The notes: a model not told the origin generated them from the sequence alone. Shown: positions 1 through 6,987, counted from the first letter of the stretch. The stretch is 7,875 nt of DNA from Bifidobacterium breve (GCA_943331415.1 CALQLM010000034.1:1-7875), one strand, 5' to 3'. Translations and numbers: made by a program.

Positions 1-448
1 GCCCGGCGGCATCGGCAGCCGCATAGCCGAATTCCGCGGTCGGGCGATTCGACCACGCACCCACCGGCAGGTCGAAAATCACCGCGGCGGGGACGATCGG
101 CACCGTGCCACCGGTCATCTTCACCCCCCGGTCACGCTCCTCAAGCCAAGTCATGACCCCGTCGGCGGCGGCCAGACCGAAGGCGCTGCCGCCGGTCAAC
201 ACCACGGCGTCGACGTGGCGGACGCTGTTGGACACCTGGAGCAATTCGGTCTCCCGACTGCCCGGTGCGCCGCCGCGGACATCCACCGCTCCTACTGTTC
301 CGGGAGGCGCGAGCACAACGGTTGTTCCGCATGCCCATCCACTGCCCGGCGATGACTTATCGCCCACCGTCGCATCAGGATCGCAGCGGTGGTAGTGGCC
401 GACCTCGATACCGGCCACATCGGTGATCGAACCGCGTCCGGCGGTCAT
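1..448 (-). CDS. P1 family (DmpA/S58-type) peptidase, N-terminal part, cut by window edge
   Basis: Only the first 149 codons are in the window; the reading frame is open to base 1. The start is the ATG at 448-446, which overlaps the TGA of the upstream DUF2017 gene (ATGA), so translation is probably coupled. The protein begins with the family-like ITDVAGIEVGHY segment (residues 8-19) and has the conserved glycine-rich VVLTGGSAFGLAAADGVM block at residues 82-99, which is diagnostic of DmpA-like aminopeptidases/P1 peptidases. These are Ntn-type hydrolases that cut themselves into two chains before a serine or threonine; that cleavage site normally lies around residue 250 and is outside the window, so activity cannot be judged. 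There is no signal peptide, suggesting a cytosolic enzyme. From memory it corresponds to Rv1333 of M. tuberculosis. Family assignment is good; its substrate is unknown. Confidence 0.88.
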   Translation of the reverse strand, partial: MTAGRGSITDVAGIEVGHYHRCDPDATVGDKSSPGSGWACGTTVVLAPPGTVGAVDVRGGAPGSRETELLQVSNSVRHVDAVVLTGGSAFGLAAADGVMTWLEERDRGVKMTGGTVPIVPAAVIFDLPVGAWSNRPTAEFGYAAADAAG

Positions 449-1020
449 CGAATGGGTTTACCCATCAGCCCGAGCACCAGGTACTCCTGCAACACCGTCA
501 ACCAGTGGTACACCTCGAGGTGGGTGGCCATCGGATGACCCTCGGGCAGCCGGTCGGGCAGGTCCGGGCCGACCCCGAGCATCGTGCCCAAGGTGAGCCG
601 AATGTCATTGACCGCCGCGATCCACGCCTGCGCATCAGGCTCGGCGAGCTCGACCTTTCCGCCGCCCTCGGGGAGGGTATCCAGAAGTCGTTGGGCAGCA
701 GAGATTTTGGCGTCGATGATCTCGGGCTCGTGCAGACTGCGCAGCACTCGATTCGAATCGTCTTCAGGCGCGCGATCACTGTCGACCCTGACGAAATCCG
801 GCAGCAGGCGCCGCATGGTGGCTTCATCCGGCGGCGTGGGATTTCCGGTACGGATACCGGTGATCTGTTCGAGCGGATCCGACGGCGTCCCCGACTGCCG
901 GTCATCGAGCATCTCTTGCACGGAGGTGGCCATGTTTTTCAGCAACGCCGACTCATGCGATTCCAGCACCGAGACGAAGCGGGCACCGTCGGCGGTATCC
1001 ACCCGCTTCCAATTACGCAT
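445..1020 (-). CDS. DUF2017 family protein of the clpS operon
   Basis: A 191-residue soluble protein with no signal peptide or membrane segment. It starts at the ATG at 1020, 21 bp after the clpS stop, with no strong Shine-Dalgarno sequence in the gap. The family is recognised by its position directly after clpS and by features shared with actinobacterial DUF2017 proteins: a RRLLPDFVRVDS block (about 70-81), a central acidic/helical segment, a WIAAVNDIRLTLG helix (about 133-145), and a C-terminal YHWLTVLQEYLVLGLMG helix (about 171-187). The function is unknown. The constant association with ClpS suggests a role around N-degron proteolysis, but nothing in the sequence proves it, and no catalytic motif was seen. 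From memory it corresponds to Rv1332. Its stop overlaps the next gene by 4 nt. Confidence 0.87.
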   Translation of the reverse strand: MRNWKRVDTADGARFVSVLESHESALLKNMATSVQEMLDDRQSGTPSDPLEQITGIRTGNPTPPDEATMRRLLPDFVRVDSDRAPEDDSNRVLRSLHEPEIIDAKISAAQRLLDTLPEGGGKVELAEPDAQAWIAAVNDIRLTLGTMLGVGPDLPDRLPEGHPMATHLEVYHWLTVLQEYLVLGLMGKPIR

Positions 1021-1041
1021 GACCGCGACCCGACACCCGGT

Positions 1042-1347
1042 TCAGCGGTCCTGCTGCATGGTGGCCCATAGGCCAGCCGCATGCAGCTTGGACACGTCGA
1101 CCTCCATGGCCTCCCGGGTACCTGCGGACACTACGGCTTTGCCCTCGTTGTGAACCTGAAGCATGAGCTTGGTGGCATGCGGTTCGCTGTAACCGAAGAG
1201 TTTCTGGAACACATAGGTGACGTAGTTCATCAGGTTGACCGGATCGTCCCAGACCAAGGTGATCCATGGGGCATCGGTGGCCGCGAGCTCATCGGGCTCT
1301 CGGACCGCGGTGGTGCCCGGGCGGGTCGGTGCTGATGGGGCGCCCAT
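1042..1347 (-). CDS. clpS: ATP-dependent Clp protease adaptor ClpS
   Basis: ClpS binds proteins carrying a bulky N-terminal residue (N-degron) and delivers them to the Clp ATPase (ClpC1 in mycobacteria) for degradation by ClpP. The protein is 101 residues, the length I recall for the M. tuberculosis protein. It has a disordered Pro/Thr-rich tail (1-26) and then the ClpS fold with [11 protein letters not shown] (33-43), [16 protein letters not shown] (48-63) and [10 protein letters not shown] (64-73). Pocket residues matching E. coli numbering are M40, M62 and H66, with D34 and D35 at the mouth. E. coli has Asn at 34 and Asp at 36; here they are Asp and Pro. The ATG at 1347 is preferred over the in-frame ATG at 1374 because it gives the family length and lies exactly six bases after a TATCCT -10 box. 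It is the first gene of a three-gene operon. Confidence 0.96.
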   Translation of the reverse strand: MGAPSAPTRPGTTAVREPDELAATDAPWITLVWDDPVNLMNYVTYVFQKLFGYSEPHATKLMLQVHNEGKAVVSAGTREAMEVDVSKLHAAGLWATMQQDR

Positions 1348-1359
1348 AGGACAAGGATA
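1348..1359 (-). promoter_or_regulatory. Predicted clpS -10 box for a leaderless transcript
   Basis: On the minus strand TATCCT (plus-strand 1359-1354) fits the mycobacterial -10 consensus TANNNT and is followed by six bases (TGTCCT) and then the clpS ATG. This places the transcription start on the A of the ATG. No purine-rich Shine-Dalgarno sequence precedes the ATG, in line with a leaderless mRNA. No convincing -35 box was seen, which is common in mycobacterial promoters. Confidence 0.6.
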
Positions 1360-1385
1360 GCGAGCCGTCGGCAAAACCCGCCCCC

Positions 1386-1397
1386 GCTCACCTGAGC
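1386..1397. repeat. Short dyad GCTCA-CC-TGAGC between the divergent clpS and pncB promoters
   Basis: A perfect 5-bp inverted repeat with a 2-bp centre lies about 4 bp upstream of the putative pncB -10 box, in the spacer where sigma or a repressor could bind. It could be an operator for pncB or for both genes, but a 10-base match in GC-rich DNA can arise by chance and no regulator is known to me for this motif. Confidence 0.25.
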
Positions 1398-1400
1398 CGA

Positions 1401-1412
1401 TACCGTGGGCCT
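1401..1412 (+). promoter_or_regulatory. Predicted pncB -10 box for a leaderless transcript
   Basis: TACCGT (1401-1406) matches TANNNT and is followed by six bases (GGGCCT) and the GTG start of pncB, predicting transcription to begin on the G of the start codon. No Shine-Dalgarno sequence precedes the GTG. It lies 41 bp from the clpS -10 box on the opposite strand, so the two polymerase footprints would overlap. No -35 element is evident. Confidence 0.5.
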
Positions 1413-2708
1413 GTGCGGGCAGCGTTGTTGACCGATAAATACGAGCTGACCATGGTGTCGGCGGCGATTCGGGACGGTACCGCCGGCAGGCTGACCACCT
1501 TCGAAGTGTTCGCCCGCCGCCTACCCGAGGGCCGCCGCTACGGCGTGGTCGCGGGGACCGGCCGGTTCCTGGAATCGTTGGGCGACTTCGTCTTCGACGA
1601 GGATGCCCTGGCGTCGGTGGCCGGATTCCTGGATTCGGCGACGCTGGACTATCTCCGCGATTTCCGATTCGGCGGCGATATCGACGGTTATGCCGAGGGC
1701 GAACTGTACTTCCCGGGTTCCCCGGTGCTCTCGGTTACCGGAACGTTCGCCGAGTGCGTCCTGCTGGAGACCCTGGCACTGTCGATCCTCAATCATGACT
1801 CCGCCGTGGCATCGGCCGCGGCCCGGATGGTCAGTGCGGCTGACGGCCGCCCGCTGATTGAGATGGGCTCGCGACGCACCCATGAACAGGCCGCTGTCGC
1901 CGCCGCCCGCGCCGCCTACATCGCCGGCTTCGCCGGAAGCTCCAATCTGGCCGCGCAGTACCGCTATGGCGTTCCCGCCTTGGGCACCTCTGCCCACGCC
2001 TTCACGATGCTGCATGCGAACGCCGGCGGTACGACCGACGAATGGGAGCAGGCGGCGTTCCGCGCCCAAGTCGCCGCCCTCGGAATCTCAACCACCCTGC
2101 TCGTCGACACCTATGACGTACACAACGGGGTGGCCAATGCGATCGCTGCGGCCGGTACCGGCCTGGGCGCGGTGCGCATCGACTCCGGCGACCTCGGCGT
2201 ACTGGCGCGCCAGGTGCGATCCCAACTCGATGCTCTCGGCGCGCACGGCACCAAGATCGTGGTGTCCGGCGATATGGACGAGTACGCCATCGCCGCCCTG
2301 CGGGCCGATCCGGTGGACAGCTTCGGTGTGGGCACCTCGGTGGTCACCGGATCGGGCGCACCGACTGCCGGCATGGTCTACAAACTCGTCGAAGTCGATC
2401 ACATCCCGGTGGAGAAGCGCAGCAGTCGCAAGCAGTCCCACGGCGGACACAAGGCGGCGACGCGGTTGTCACGACCGTCGGGCACGGTCGTCGAGGAGGT
2501 GGTACACCCGGTCGGCGCGTCGCCGGGCGACGACAATTCCCGGACGGTGACGGTTCCTCTAGTGCGGGCCGGCGAGATGACCGCACATTCGGATTTGCAG
2601 TCCGCCCGCGACCTGGTGGCCAGCGGCCTGCGCAGCCTGCCGTGGGAAGGCCTGGCACTGTCGCGCGGCGAACCCGCCATCCGCACCCGGCAGGTGCCGG
2701 CGCGTTGA
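1413..2708 (+). CDS. pncB: Nicotinate phosphoribosyltransferase
   Basis: Catalyses nicotinate + PRPP (+ ATP) -> nicotinate mononucleotide, the entry step of the Preiss-Handler NAD salvage route, in the cytosol. The protein is 431 residues, normal for bacterial NAPRTases. Recognised motifs are the N-terminal [10 protein letters not shown] (5-14), the [10 protein letters not shown] stretch (29-38), EMGSRRTHE (150-158), [12 protein letters not shown] (191-202) with H195 as the likely phosphorylated catalytic histidine by family analogy, LLVDTYDV (229-236), RIDSGDLG (255-262), VVSGDMDE (283-290), and a phosphate-binding GVGTSVVTG stretch (305-313). The GTG at 1413 is needed to include the first motif; the next ATG would remove it. 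From memory it aligns closely with M. tuberculosis PncB1 (Rv1330c) but lacks that protein's longer N-terminal extension. Its stop overlaps the dinG start, so the two form an operon. Confidence 0.96.
   Translation: MRAALLTDKYELTMVSAAIRDGTAGRLTTFEVFARRLPEGRRYGVVAGTGRFLESLGDFVFDEDALASVAGFLDSATLDYLRDFRFGGDIDGYAEGELYFPGSPVLSVTGTFAECVLLETLALSILNHDSAVASAAARMVSAADGRPLIEMGSRRTHEQAAVAAARAAYIAGFAGSSNLAAQYRYGVPALGTSAHAFTMLHANAGGTTDEWEQAAFRAQVAALGISTTLLVDTYDVHNGVANAIAAAGTGLGAVRIDSGDLGVLARQVRSQLDALGAHGTKIVVSGDMDEYAIAALRADPVDSFGVGTSVVTGSGAPTAGMVYKLVEVDHIPVEKRSSRKQSHGGHKAATRLSRPSGTVVEEVVHPVGASPGDDNSRTVTVPLVRAGEMTAHSDLQSARDLVASGLRSLPWEGLALSRGEPAIRTRQVPAR
2692..2696 (+). promoter_or_regulatory. Shine-Dalgarno AGGTG that supports the TTG start of dinG
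   Basis: AGGTG inside the last codons of pncB lies 8 nt before the TTG at 2705. It supports the TTG rather than the in-frame ATG at 2642, which would make dinG overlap pncB by 67 bp and add 21 low-complexity Arg/Pro/Ala-rich residues not seen at the start of the family. Confidence 0.5.
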
Positions 2709-4690
2709 GCGCTCAGGAACTGCCGGCGGTAGCCGAACTGCTGGCCACTGCGGTCGATGCTCTCGGTGGCACCCAACGCCCCGGCCAGGTCCAGATGGCC
2801 GAGGCAGTGGCCCAAGCCTTCGCCACCGGCGAGCACCTGGCGGTTCAGGCCGGGACCGGCACCGGCAAGTCGCTCGCATACCTTGTTCCTGCTATCGCCC
2901 GGGCGCTGACCGAGGAAACACCGGTGGTGGTGTCTACCGCGACGATCGCACTGCAGCGCCAACTCGTCGACCGCGACCTGCCGCGCCTGGTCGATGCGTT
3001 GGCCGCCGAACTACCGCGGCGACCGCGCTTCGCCCTACTCAAGGGTCGCCGAAACTACCTGTGCCTCAACAAGGTTCACAATGGGGCAGCCGACGATACC
3101 GCCGATGTTCCGCAGGACGAGCTCTTCACCGCTCCGTCCAGCGCGCTCGGGCGCGATGTGGCAAGGCTGACGAAGTGGGCGTCGAGCACTGAGAGCGGCG
3201 ACCGCGACGAACTCAGCCCCGGCGTGCCCGAGCGATCGTGGTCTCAGGTCAGCGTCTCGGCCCGCGAATGCCTGGGCATGGCCCGCTGCCCCTATGGCAC
3301 GGACTGTTTCGCCGAGAAGGCCCGTGCCGAAGCGGGCCGAGCGGATGTCGTGGTCACCAATCACGCACTGCTGGCGATCGACGCAATCGCTGAGGCGGCC
3401 GTGCTGCCCGAACATCACCTCCTCGTCGTCGATGAGGCGCACGAGCTGACCGACCGGGTCACCTCGGCGGCCACCGCCGAACTGACCCCCGCACCACTGG
3501 GTGTAGCAACCCGGCGGATCGCCCGGCTGGTCAGCCCGGAACTCAGTCAGCGGATGGAGGCGGCGGTGGCGACGTTCTCCGCAGCGATCCACGACACTGC
3601 ACCCGGCCGGATGGACTACCTCGATGAGGAACTCGCCACCTACCTGACGACCTTGCGCGACGCGGCAACGGCGGCACGCTCGGGTATCGACCCGGCTCCG
3701 GCTGACCCCAAGGCGGCCGCGGCCAGGACCGAGGCGATCGCCGCACTCACCGATATCTCCGATGCCGCCGCCCGGGCACTGGACTCTTTCGGACCGGCGA
3801 TCCCCGACCGCACGGATGTTGTCTGGCTCGACCATGAGGAGCAGCGCGGCTCCGGAATGCGACCGGTACTGCGGGTTGCGCCGCTATCGGTCGCGGCTTT
3901 GTTGCGCAGCCGACTCTTCGACACCGCGACAACGGTGCTGACCTCAGCGACACTGACCGTCGGCGGCACGTTCGACGCGATGGCGAGCGCCTGGGGGCTG
4001 GCTGACGGGCCGGAATGGCAGGGTCTCGACGTCGGCTCGCCCTTCGATCATGCGCGAGCCGGAATCCTCTACATCGCAGCCCATCTACCCGCGCCCGGCC
4101 GCGACGGCGCCGGCTCCGAACCGCAACTCGACGAGATCGCCGGTCTCATCGAGGCCTGCGGCGGGCGCACACTGGGTCTGTTCTCCTCGATGCGAGCGGC
4201 CAAGGCTGCAGCGGAGGAAATGCGTACACGGCTGCAGACTCCGGTGTTGTGCCAGGGCGACGACAGCACCGCGGCACTGGTTGAACGTTTTGCCGCCGAC
4301 CCACAGACCTCGCTTTTCGGCACGCTGTCGCTATGGCAGGGCGTCGACGTTCCGGGGCCGTCCTGCTCGTTGGTGATCATTGACCGGATTCCGTTTCCCC
4401 GGCCGGCCGATCCCCTGCTAACCGCACGTCAGCGTGCGGTCGCGGCTCGGGGCGGCAACGGCTTCATGGCGGTCGCGGCCAGCCACGCGGCGTTGCTACT
4501 GGCCCAGGGTGCCGGACGATTGCTGCGCAGGGTCGATGATCGCGGCGTGGTCGCCATTCTGGATTCGCGGATGGCGACCGCCCGCTACGGCGGATATCTG
4601 CGAGCGTCGTTGCCGCCGTTCTGGGCCACCACCGACCCGGCGGTGGTCAGGGAAGCGCTTCAGCGGTTGGACGCGCCGTCGGACGACTGA
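2705..4690 (+). CDS. dinG: ATP-dependent DNA helicase DinG/XPD-like, iron-sulfur type
   Basis: A 661-residue superfamily 2 helicase, expected to unwind forked DNA, D-loops or R-loops 5'->3'. It shows Walker A AGTGTGKS (49-56), STATIALQRQL (77-87), four cysteines C120, C189, C195 and C201 that form the 4Fe-4S cluster pattern, the VVDEAH box (241-246), LTSATLT (about 412-418), QGVDVPG (545-551), a RIPFPRP motif, and motif VI QGAGRLLRR (601-609) with arginine fingers. All key residues are present, so it should be active. The start chosen is TTG 2705, overlapping the pncB TGA (TTGA) with an AGGTG ribosome-binding site; ATG 2642 is the alternative. It closely resembles M. tuberculosis Rv1329c from memory. 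No LexA box was seen just upstream; expression probably comes from the pncB promoter. Confidence 0.96.
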   Translation: MSAQELPAVAELLATAVDALGGTQRPGQVQMAEAVAQAFATGEHLAVQAGTGTGKSLAYLVPAIARALTEETPVVVSTATIALQRQLVDRDLPRLVDALAAELPRRPRFALLKGRRNYLCLNKVHNGAADDTADVPQDELFTAPSSALGRDVARLTKWASSTESGDRDELSPGVPERSWSQVSVSARECLGMARCPYGTDCFAEKARAEAGRADVVVTNHALLAIDAIAEAAVLPEHHLLVVDEAHELTDRVTSAATAELTPAPLGVATRRIARLVSPELSQRMEAAVATFSAAIHDTAPGRMDYLDEELATYLTTLRDAATAARSGIDPAPADPKAAAARTEAIAALTDISDAAARALDSFGPAIPDRTDVVWLDHEEQRGSGMRPVLRVAPLSVAALLRSRLFDTATTVLTSATLTVGGTFDAMASAWGLADGPEWQGLDVGSPFDHARAGILYIAAHLPAPGRDGAGSEPQLDEIAGLIEACGGRTLGLFSSMRAAKAAAEEMRTRLQTPVLCQGDDSTAALVERFAADPQTSLFGTLSLWQGVDVPGPSCSLVIIDRIPFPRPADPLLTARQRAVAARGGNGFMAVAASHAALLLAQGAGRLLRRVDDRGVVAILDSRMATARYGGYLRASLPPFWATTDPAVVREALQRLDAPSDD

Positions 4691-5370
4691 GCGATCGCGT
4701 TGTCATGTCCGGACCGGAAGACGACCAGACTGCCAGCCACCACACAGGCGGCCAGCGCAATCACCGGTGCCACGGCGAACCGCGTCAGGGTCGCTCCCAC
4801 CACCGCTCCGGCCAACATCGTGAACACCGTGCCGTAGCGCAACTTCTCGCGCTTACCGCTACCGCCAGCCAGCCGACTGTCCACGCCCAATCCGACGATC
4901 GTCGACGTCAGCACCGTCGTGCTGAGCTCCTGGATGCCGAATTGGCGGGCGGTGGCGGCCTGGGTGCCGAAGGTTACCGCCAGACCTGCGATCAAGGGCA
5001 GCCTTCCGCTGCCGTGATAGTTGAGGATGCCGCTGCCACCGAGCACCGATAGCGCCGCCAACAACACCACCTCCATACCCATCGCCGCGGTGAGCCATTG
5101 CCGCACATCGTGATCGAGATGGCGGGCGAGTCGACCACCGATGATCGTGCCGATCAGGAAACTCCCGAAGGCGACCACCGCGGCGGCCATATCGACTCCG
5201 GAATGCGGCACGAACCAGAACCCGAGGAAGATCACGTTGCCGGTCATGTTGGCGACGAAGACGTGCCCGAGAAACAGCACGCTGACGGCATCCACCAGTC
5301 CAGTCGCAAACGTCAGCATCAGCAGGGCCACGACGGTACGACGGTCGGAGACCGGCGAGACGACTGCCAT
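4660..5370 (-). CDS. YoaK/DUF1275 family membrane protein
   Basis: A 236-residue integral membrane protein of unknown transport role. It has hydrophobic segments at about 12-34, 36-55, 62-80, 98-115, 123-141, 180-198 and 199-218, consistent with the six-helix or similar topology of DUF1275. The family signature is present: TGLVDAVSVLFLGHVF (23-38), followed by the ANMTGNVIFLG (40-50) stretch, and later GLAVTFGTQAATARQ (129-143), whose A-x-x-Q residues are typical. The start is ATG 5370: an upstream in-frame ATG at 5484 would run into the divergent GGT gene and add a hydrophilic tail. The end overlaps dinG's end by 31 bp in the opposite direction. It is divergent from the GGT-like gene with only 30 bp between the starts, so the two may be co-regulated. 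The substrate is unknown. Confidence 0.9.
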   Translation of the reverse strand: MAVVSPVSDRRTVVALLMLTFATGLVDAVSVLFLGHVFVANMTGNVIFLGFWFVPHSGVDMAAAVVAFGSFLIGTIIGGRLARHLDHDVRQWLTAAMGMEVVLLAALSVLGGSGILNYHGSGRLPLIAGLAVTFGTQAATARQFGIQELSTTVLTSTIVGLGVDSRLAGGSGKREKLRYGTVFTMLAGAVVGATLTRFAVAPVIALAACVVAGSLVVFRSGHDNAIAQSSDGASNR

Positions 5371-5382
5371 GCGATGAGTATG
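5371..5382 (-). promoter_or_regulatory. Possible -10 box for the YoaK-like gene, leaderless
   Basis: On the minus strand CATACT (5382-5377) matches four of six bases of TATAAT and is followed by six bases (CATCGC) and the ATG. The spacing is exactly that of a leaderless start, but the first base departs from TANNNT, so this is weaker than the other three. An AAGGG further upstream is too far from the ATG to be a good ribosome-binding site. Confidence 0.35.
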
Positions 5383-5387
5383 GCCCT

Positions 5388-5400
5388 TATGCTTCGATTC
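5388..5400 (+). promoter_or_regulatory. Predicted -10 box for the GGT-like gene, leaderless
   Basis: TATGCT (5388-5393) fits TANNNT well, is followed by seven bases, and then the GTG at 5401. This supports 5401 as a leaderless start. The box lies only 5 bp from the opposing CATACT box of the neighbouring gene, so the two promoters cannot be occupied at once. Confidence 0.5.
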
Positions 5401-6987
5401 GTGGCCGAACCATTCGCTTGGGACCTGCCCTACGGGTGGCCGAGGAAGCCGATCTTGGCGGGCAATGTCGTCTGCACCTCGCAACCTCTGGCCGCCCAGG
5501 CGGGCTTGGAGATGATGGCCGCCGGCGGCAACGCCGTCGATGCGATCGTGGCGACCGCCATCACCATCTCACTGGTGGAACCGGTCTCCAACGGCATCGG
5601 TTCCGATGCGTTCGCGATGGTTTGGGACGGCACCCGCCTGCACGGCCTCAACGCCTCCGGACGCTCACCGTCCGCATGGACGCCGGAGTACTTCGACGGC
5701 GGTGACGTGCCGTTGCGCGGCTGGAATTCGGTGACAGTTCCCGGTGCCGTTTCGGCATGGACCGAACTCCATTCCCGGTTCGGCCGGCTGCCGTTCGGGC
5801 GCCTGTTCGAGCGGGCGATCCGCTACGGCCGCGACGGCTTCCTGGTGTCACCCACGGTGGCCCGGCAGTGGGCCGCGCGGGTGCCGGAGATGAAGTCTCA
5901 GCCCGGCTTCGCCGACGCGTTCCTGCCTGGCGGTCGGCCTCCGATGCCCGGCGAGCTGTTTTGCTTCTCCGCGCACGCCGAGACCCTCGAACTGATCGCG
6001 GACTCCCACGGAGAGTCTTTCTACCGCGGGGAACTCGCGGAGCGCATGGCGGCGGACGCTGCGGCGCACGGCGGTGCAATGACGCTCGCTGATCTCGGCG
6101 CACACCGCGCCGACTGGGTCGAGGCGATCAGCGCCGACTACCGCGGTTACACGATTCACGAGCTGCCACCCAACGGGCAGGGCATCATCGCGCTGATCGC
6201 TCTCGGGATTCTCGAGCACTTCGATATGGGAACTCTCCGAGTCGATTCCGCCGAGAGCGTGCATCTTCAGATCGAGGCATGCAAGCTGGCTTTCGCCGAC
6301 GCTCTGGCCTACGTCGCCGATATCGATGCGATGCCGATGACCCCGGATCGGCTCTTGGACTCCGAGTACCTGGCCGCGCGCGCGGCACTGATCGACCGCG
6401 ACCACGCCCAGAACTTCGGAGCGGGCCGACCCCCCACCGGAGGAACGGTCTACCTCACCGCCGCGGACGCCTCCGGGATGATGGTCTCGATGATCCAGTC
6501 GAACTATGAAAGTTTCGGGTCTGGTGTGGTGGTGGCGGGAACCGGGATCGCGTTACAGAACCGGGGTGCCGGGTTTGTGTCCACACCCGGACACCCCAAC
6601 CAGGTGGGTGCACGAAAACGCCCGCGTCACAGCATCCTTCCTGCTTTCGTCACCAGGGATGGTCGACCGGTGATGAGCTACGGCGTGATGGGCACGACCA
6701 TGCAGCCGCAGGGCCATGTGCAGGTGTTAGCCAGGATCGTCGATCACGGCCAGAACCCGCAGGCGGCCTGTGACGGACCGCGCTTCCGCTGGGTGGAGGG
6801 CTTGCAGGTGGGCGTCGAAGACGGCTTCCCATCGGACACCGTCGAGGAGTTACGCAGGCGGGGCCATGAGATCGTCAGCGTGGGTGACTACTCAGCATTC
6901 GGTGCCTGCCAGGCGATCTGGCGACTTCACGACGGCTATCTTGCGGTCAGCGATCCGCGCAAGGACGGCCAGGCGGTCGGCTTCTAG
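5401..6987 (+). CDS. Gamma-glutamyltransferase-superfamily Ntn-hydrolase (YwrD/GgtA-like)
   Basis: A 528-residue protein of the superfamily that includes gamma-glutamyltranspeptidases and cephalosporin acylases, made as a precursor that cleaves itself before a threonine. The N-terminal half has VVCTSQPLAAQAG (23-35), AAGGNAVDAIVATAI (40-54), GLNASGRSP (82-90) and SVTVPGAVSAW. The likely nucleophile is T349 in GGTVYLTAAD, followed by SMIQSNYESFGSG, IALQNRGAGF (383-392) and MGTTMQPQGH (430-439). This resembles the B. subtilis YwrD / mycobacterial GgtA branch rather than E. coli Ggt. Several E. coli gamma-glutamate contacts seem replaced (see findings), so the substrate is uncertain. No signal peptide, hence probably cytosolic. 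The start GTG 5401 fits the family N-terminus and a -10 box; ATGs at 5374, 5380 and 5389 are alternatives. It converges with the next gene, leaving 4 bp. Confidence 0.9.
   Translation: MAEPFAWDLPYGWPRKPILAGNVVCTSQPLAAQAGLEMMAAGGNAVDAIVATAITISLVEPVSNGIGSDAFAMVWDGTRLHGLNASGRSPSAWTPEYFDGGDVPLRGWNSVTVPGAVSAWTELHSRFGRLPFGRLFERAIRYGRDGFLVSPTVARQWAARVPEMKSQPGFADAFLPGGRPPMPGELFCFSAHAETLELIADSHGESFYRGELAERMAADAAAHGGAMTLADLGAHRADWVEAISADYRGYTIHELPPNGQGIIALIALGILEHFDMGTLRVDSAESVHLQIEACKLAFADALAYVADIDAMPMTPDRLLDSEYLAARAALIDRDHAQNFGAGRPPTGGTVYLTAADASGMMVSMIQSNYESFGSGVVVAGTGIALQNRGAGFVSTPGHPNQVGARKRPRHSILPAFVTRDGRPVMSYGVMGTTMQPQGHVQVLARIVDHGQNPQAACDGPRFRWVEGLQVGVEDGFPSDTVEELRRRGHEIVSVGDYSAFGACQAIWRLHDGYLAVSDPRKDGQAVGF

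Noticed and set aside
505..1071. Plus-strand open frames opposite the DUF2017 and clpS genes
   Set aside because: They are shadows of conserved minus-strand genes with no recognisable domains or ribosome-binding sites.
1348..1374. ClpS start at ATG 1374
   Set aside because: It gives a protein longer than the family and would place the -10 box inside the coding region; ATG 1347 has correct promoter spacing.
3035..3835. 266-codon open frame on the minus strand inside dinG
   Set aside because: It is antisense to well-conserved helicase motifs, has an unnatural Arg/Gly/Cys-rich composition, and such long shadow frames are usual in GC-rich DNA.
4682..4704. Imperfect hairpin GACGAC/GTTGTC at the dinG end as terminator
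   Set aside because: The stem has a G-U pair, an 11-base loop and no U-tract; on the other strand it has a mismatch, so it is not distinguishable from chance.
5098..5400. Upstream extension of the GGT-like gene by about 100 codons from ATG 5098
   Set aside because: It is antisense to the YoaK-like gene and encodes a hydrophilic His/Asp/Glu-rich stretch with no family match; the family N-terminus begins near 5401.
5371..5484. Extension of the YoaK-like gene to ATG 5484
   Set aside because: It would overlap the conserved N-terminus of the GGT-like protein and adds a tail not seen in DUF1275 proteins.
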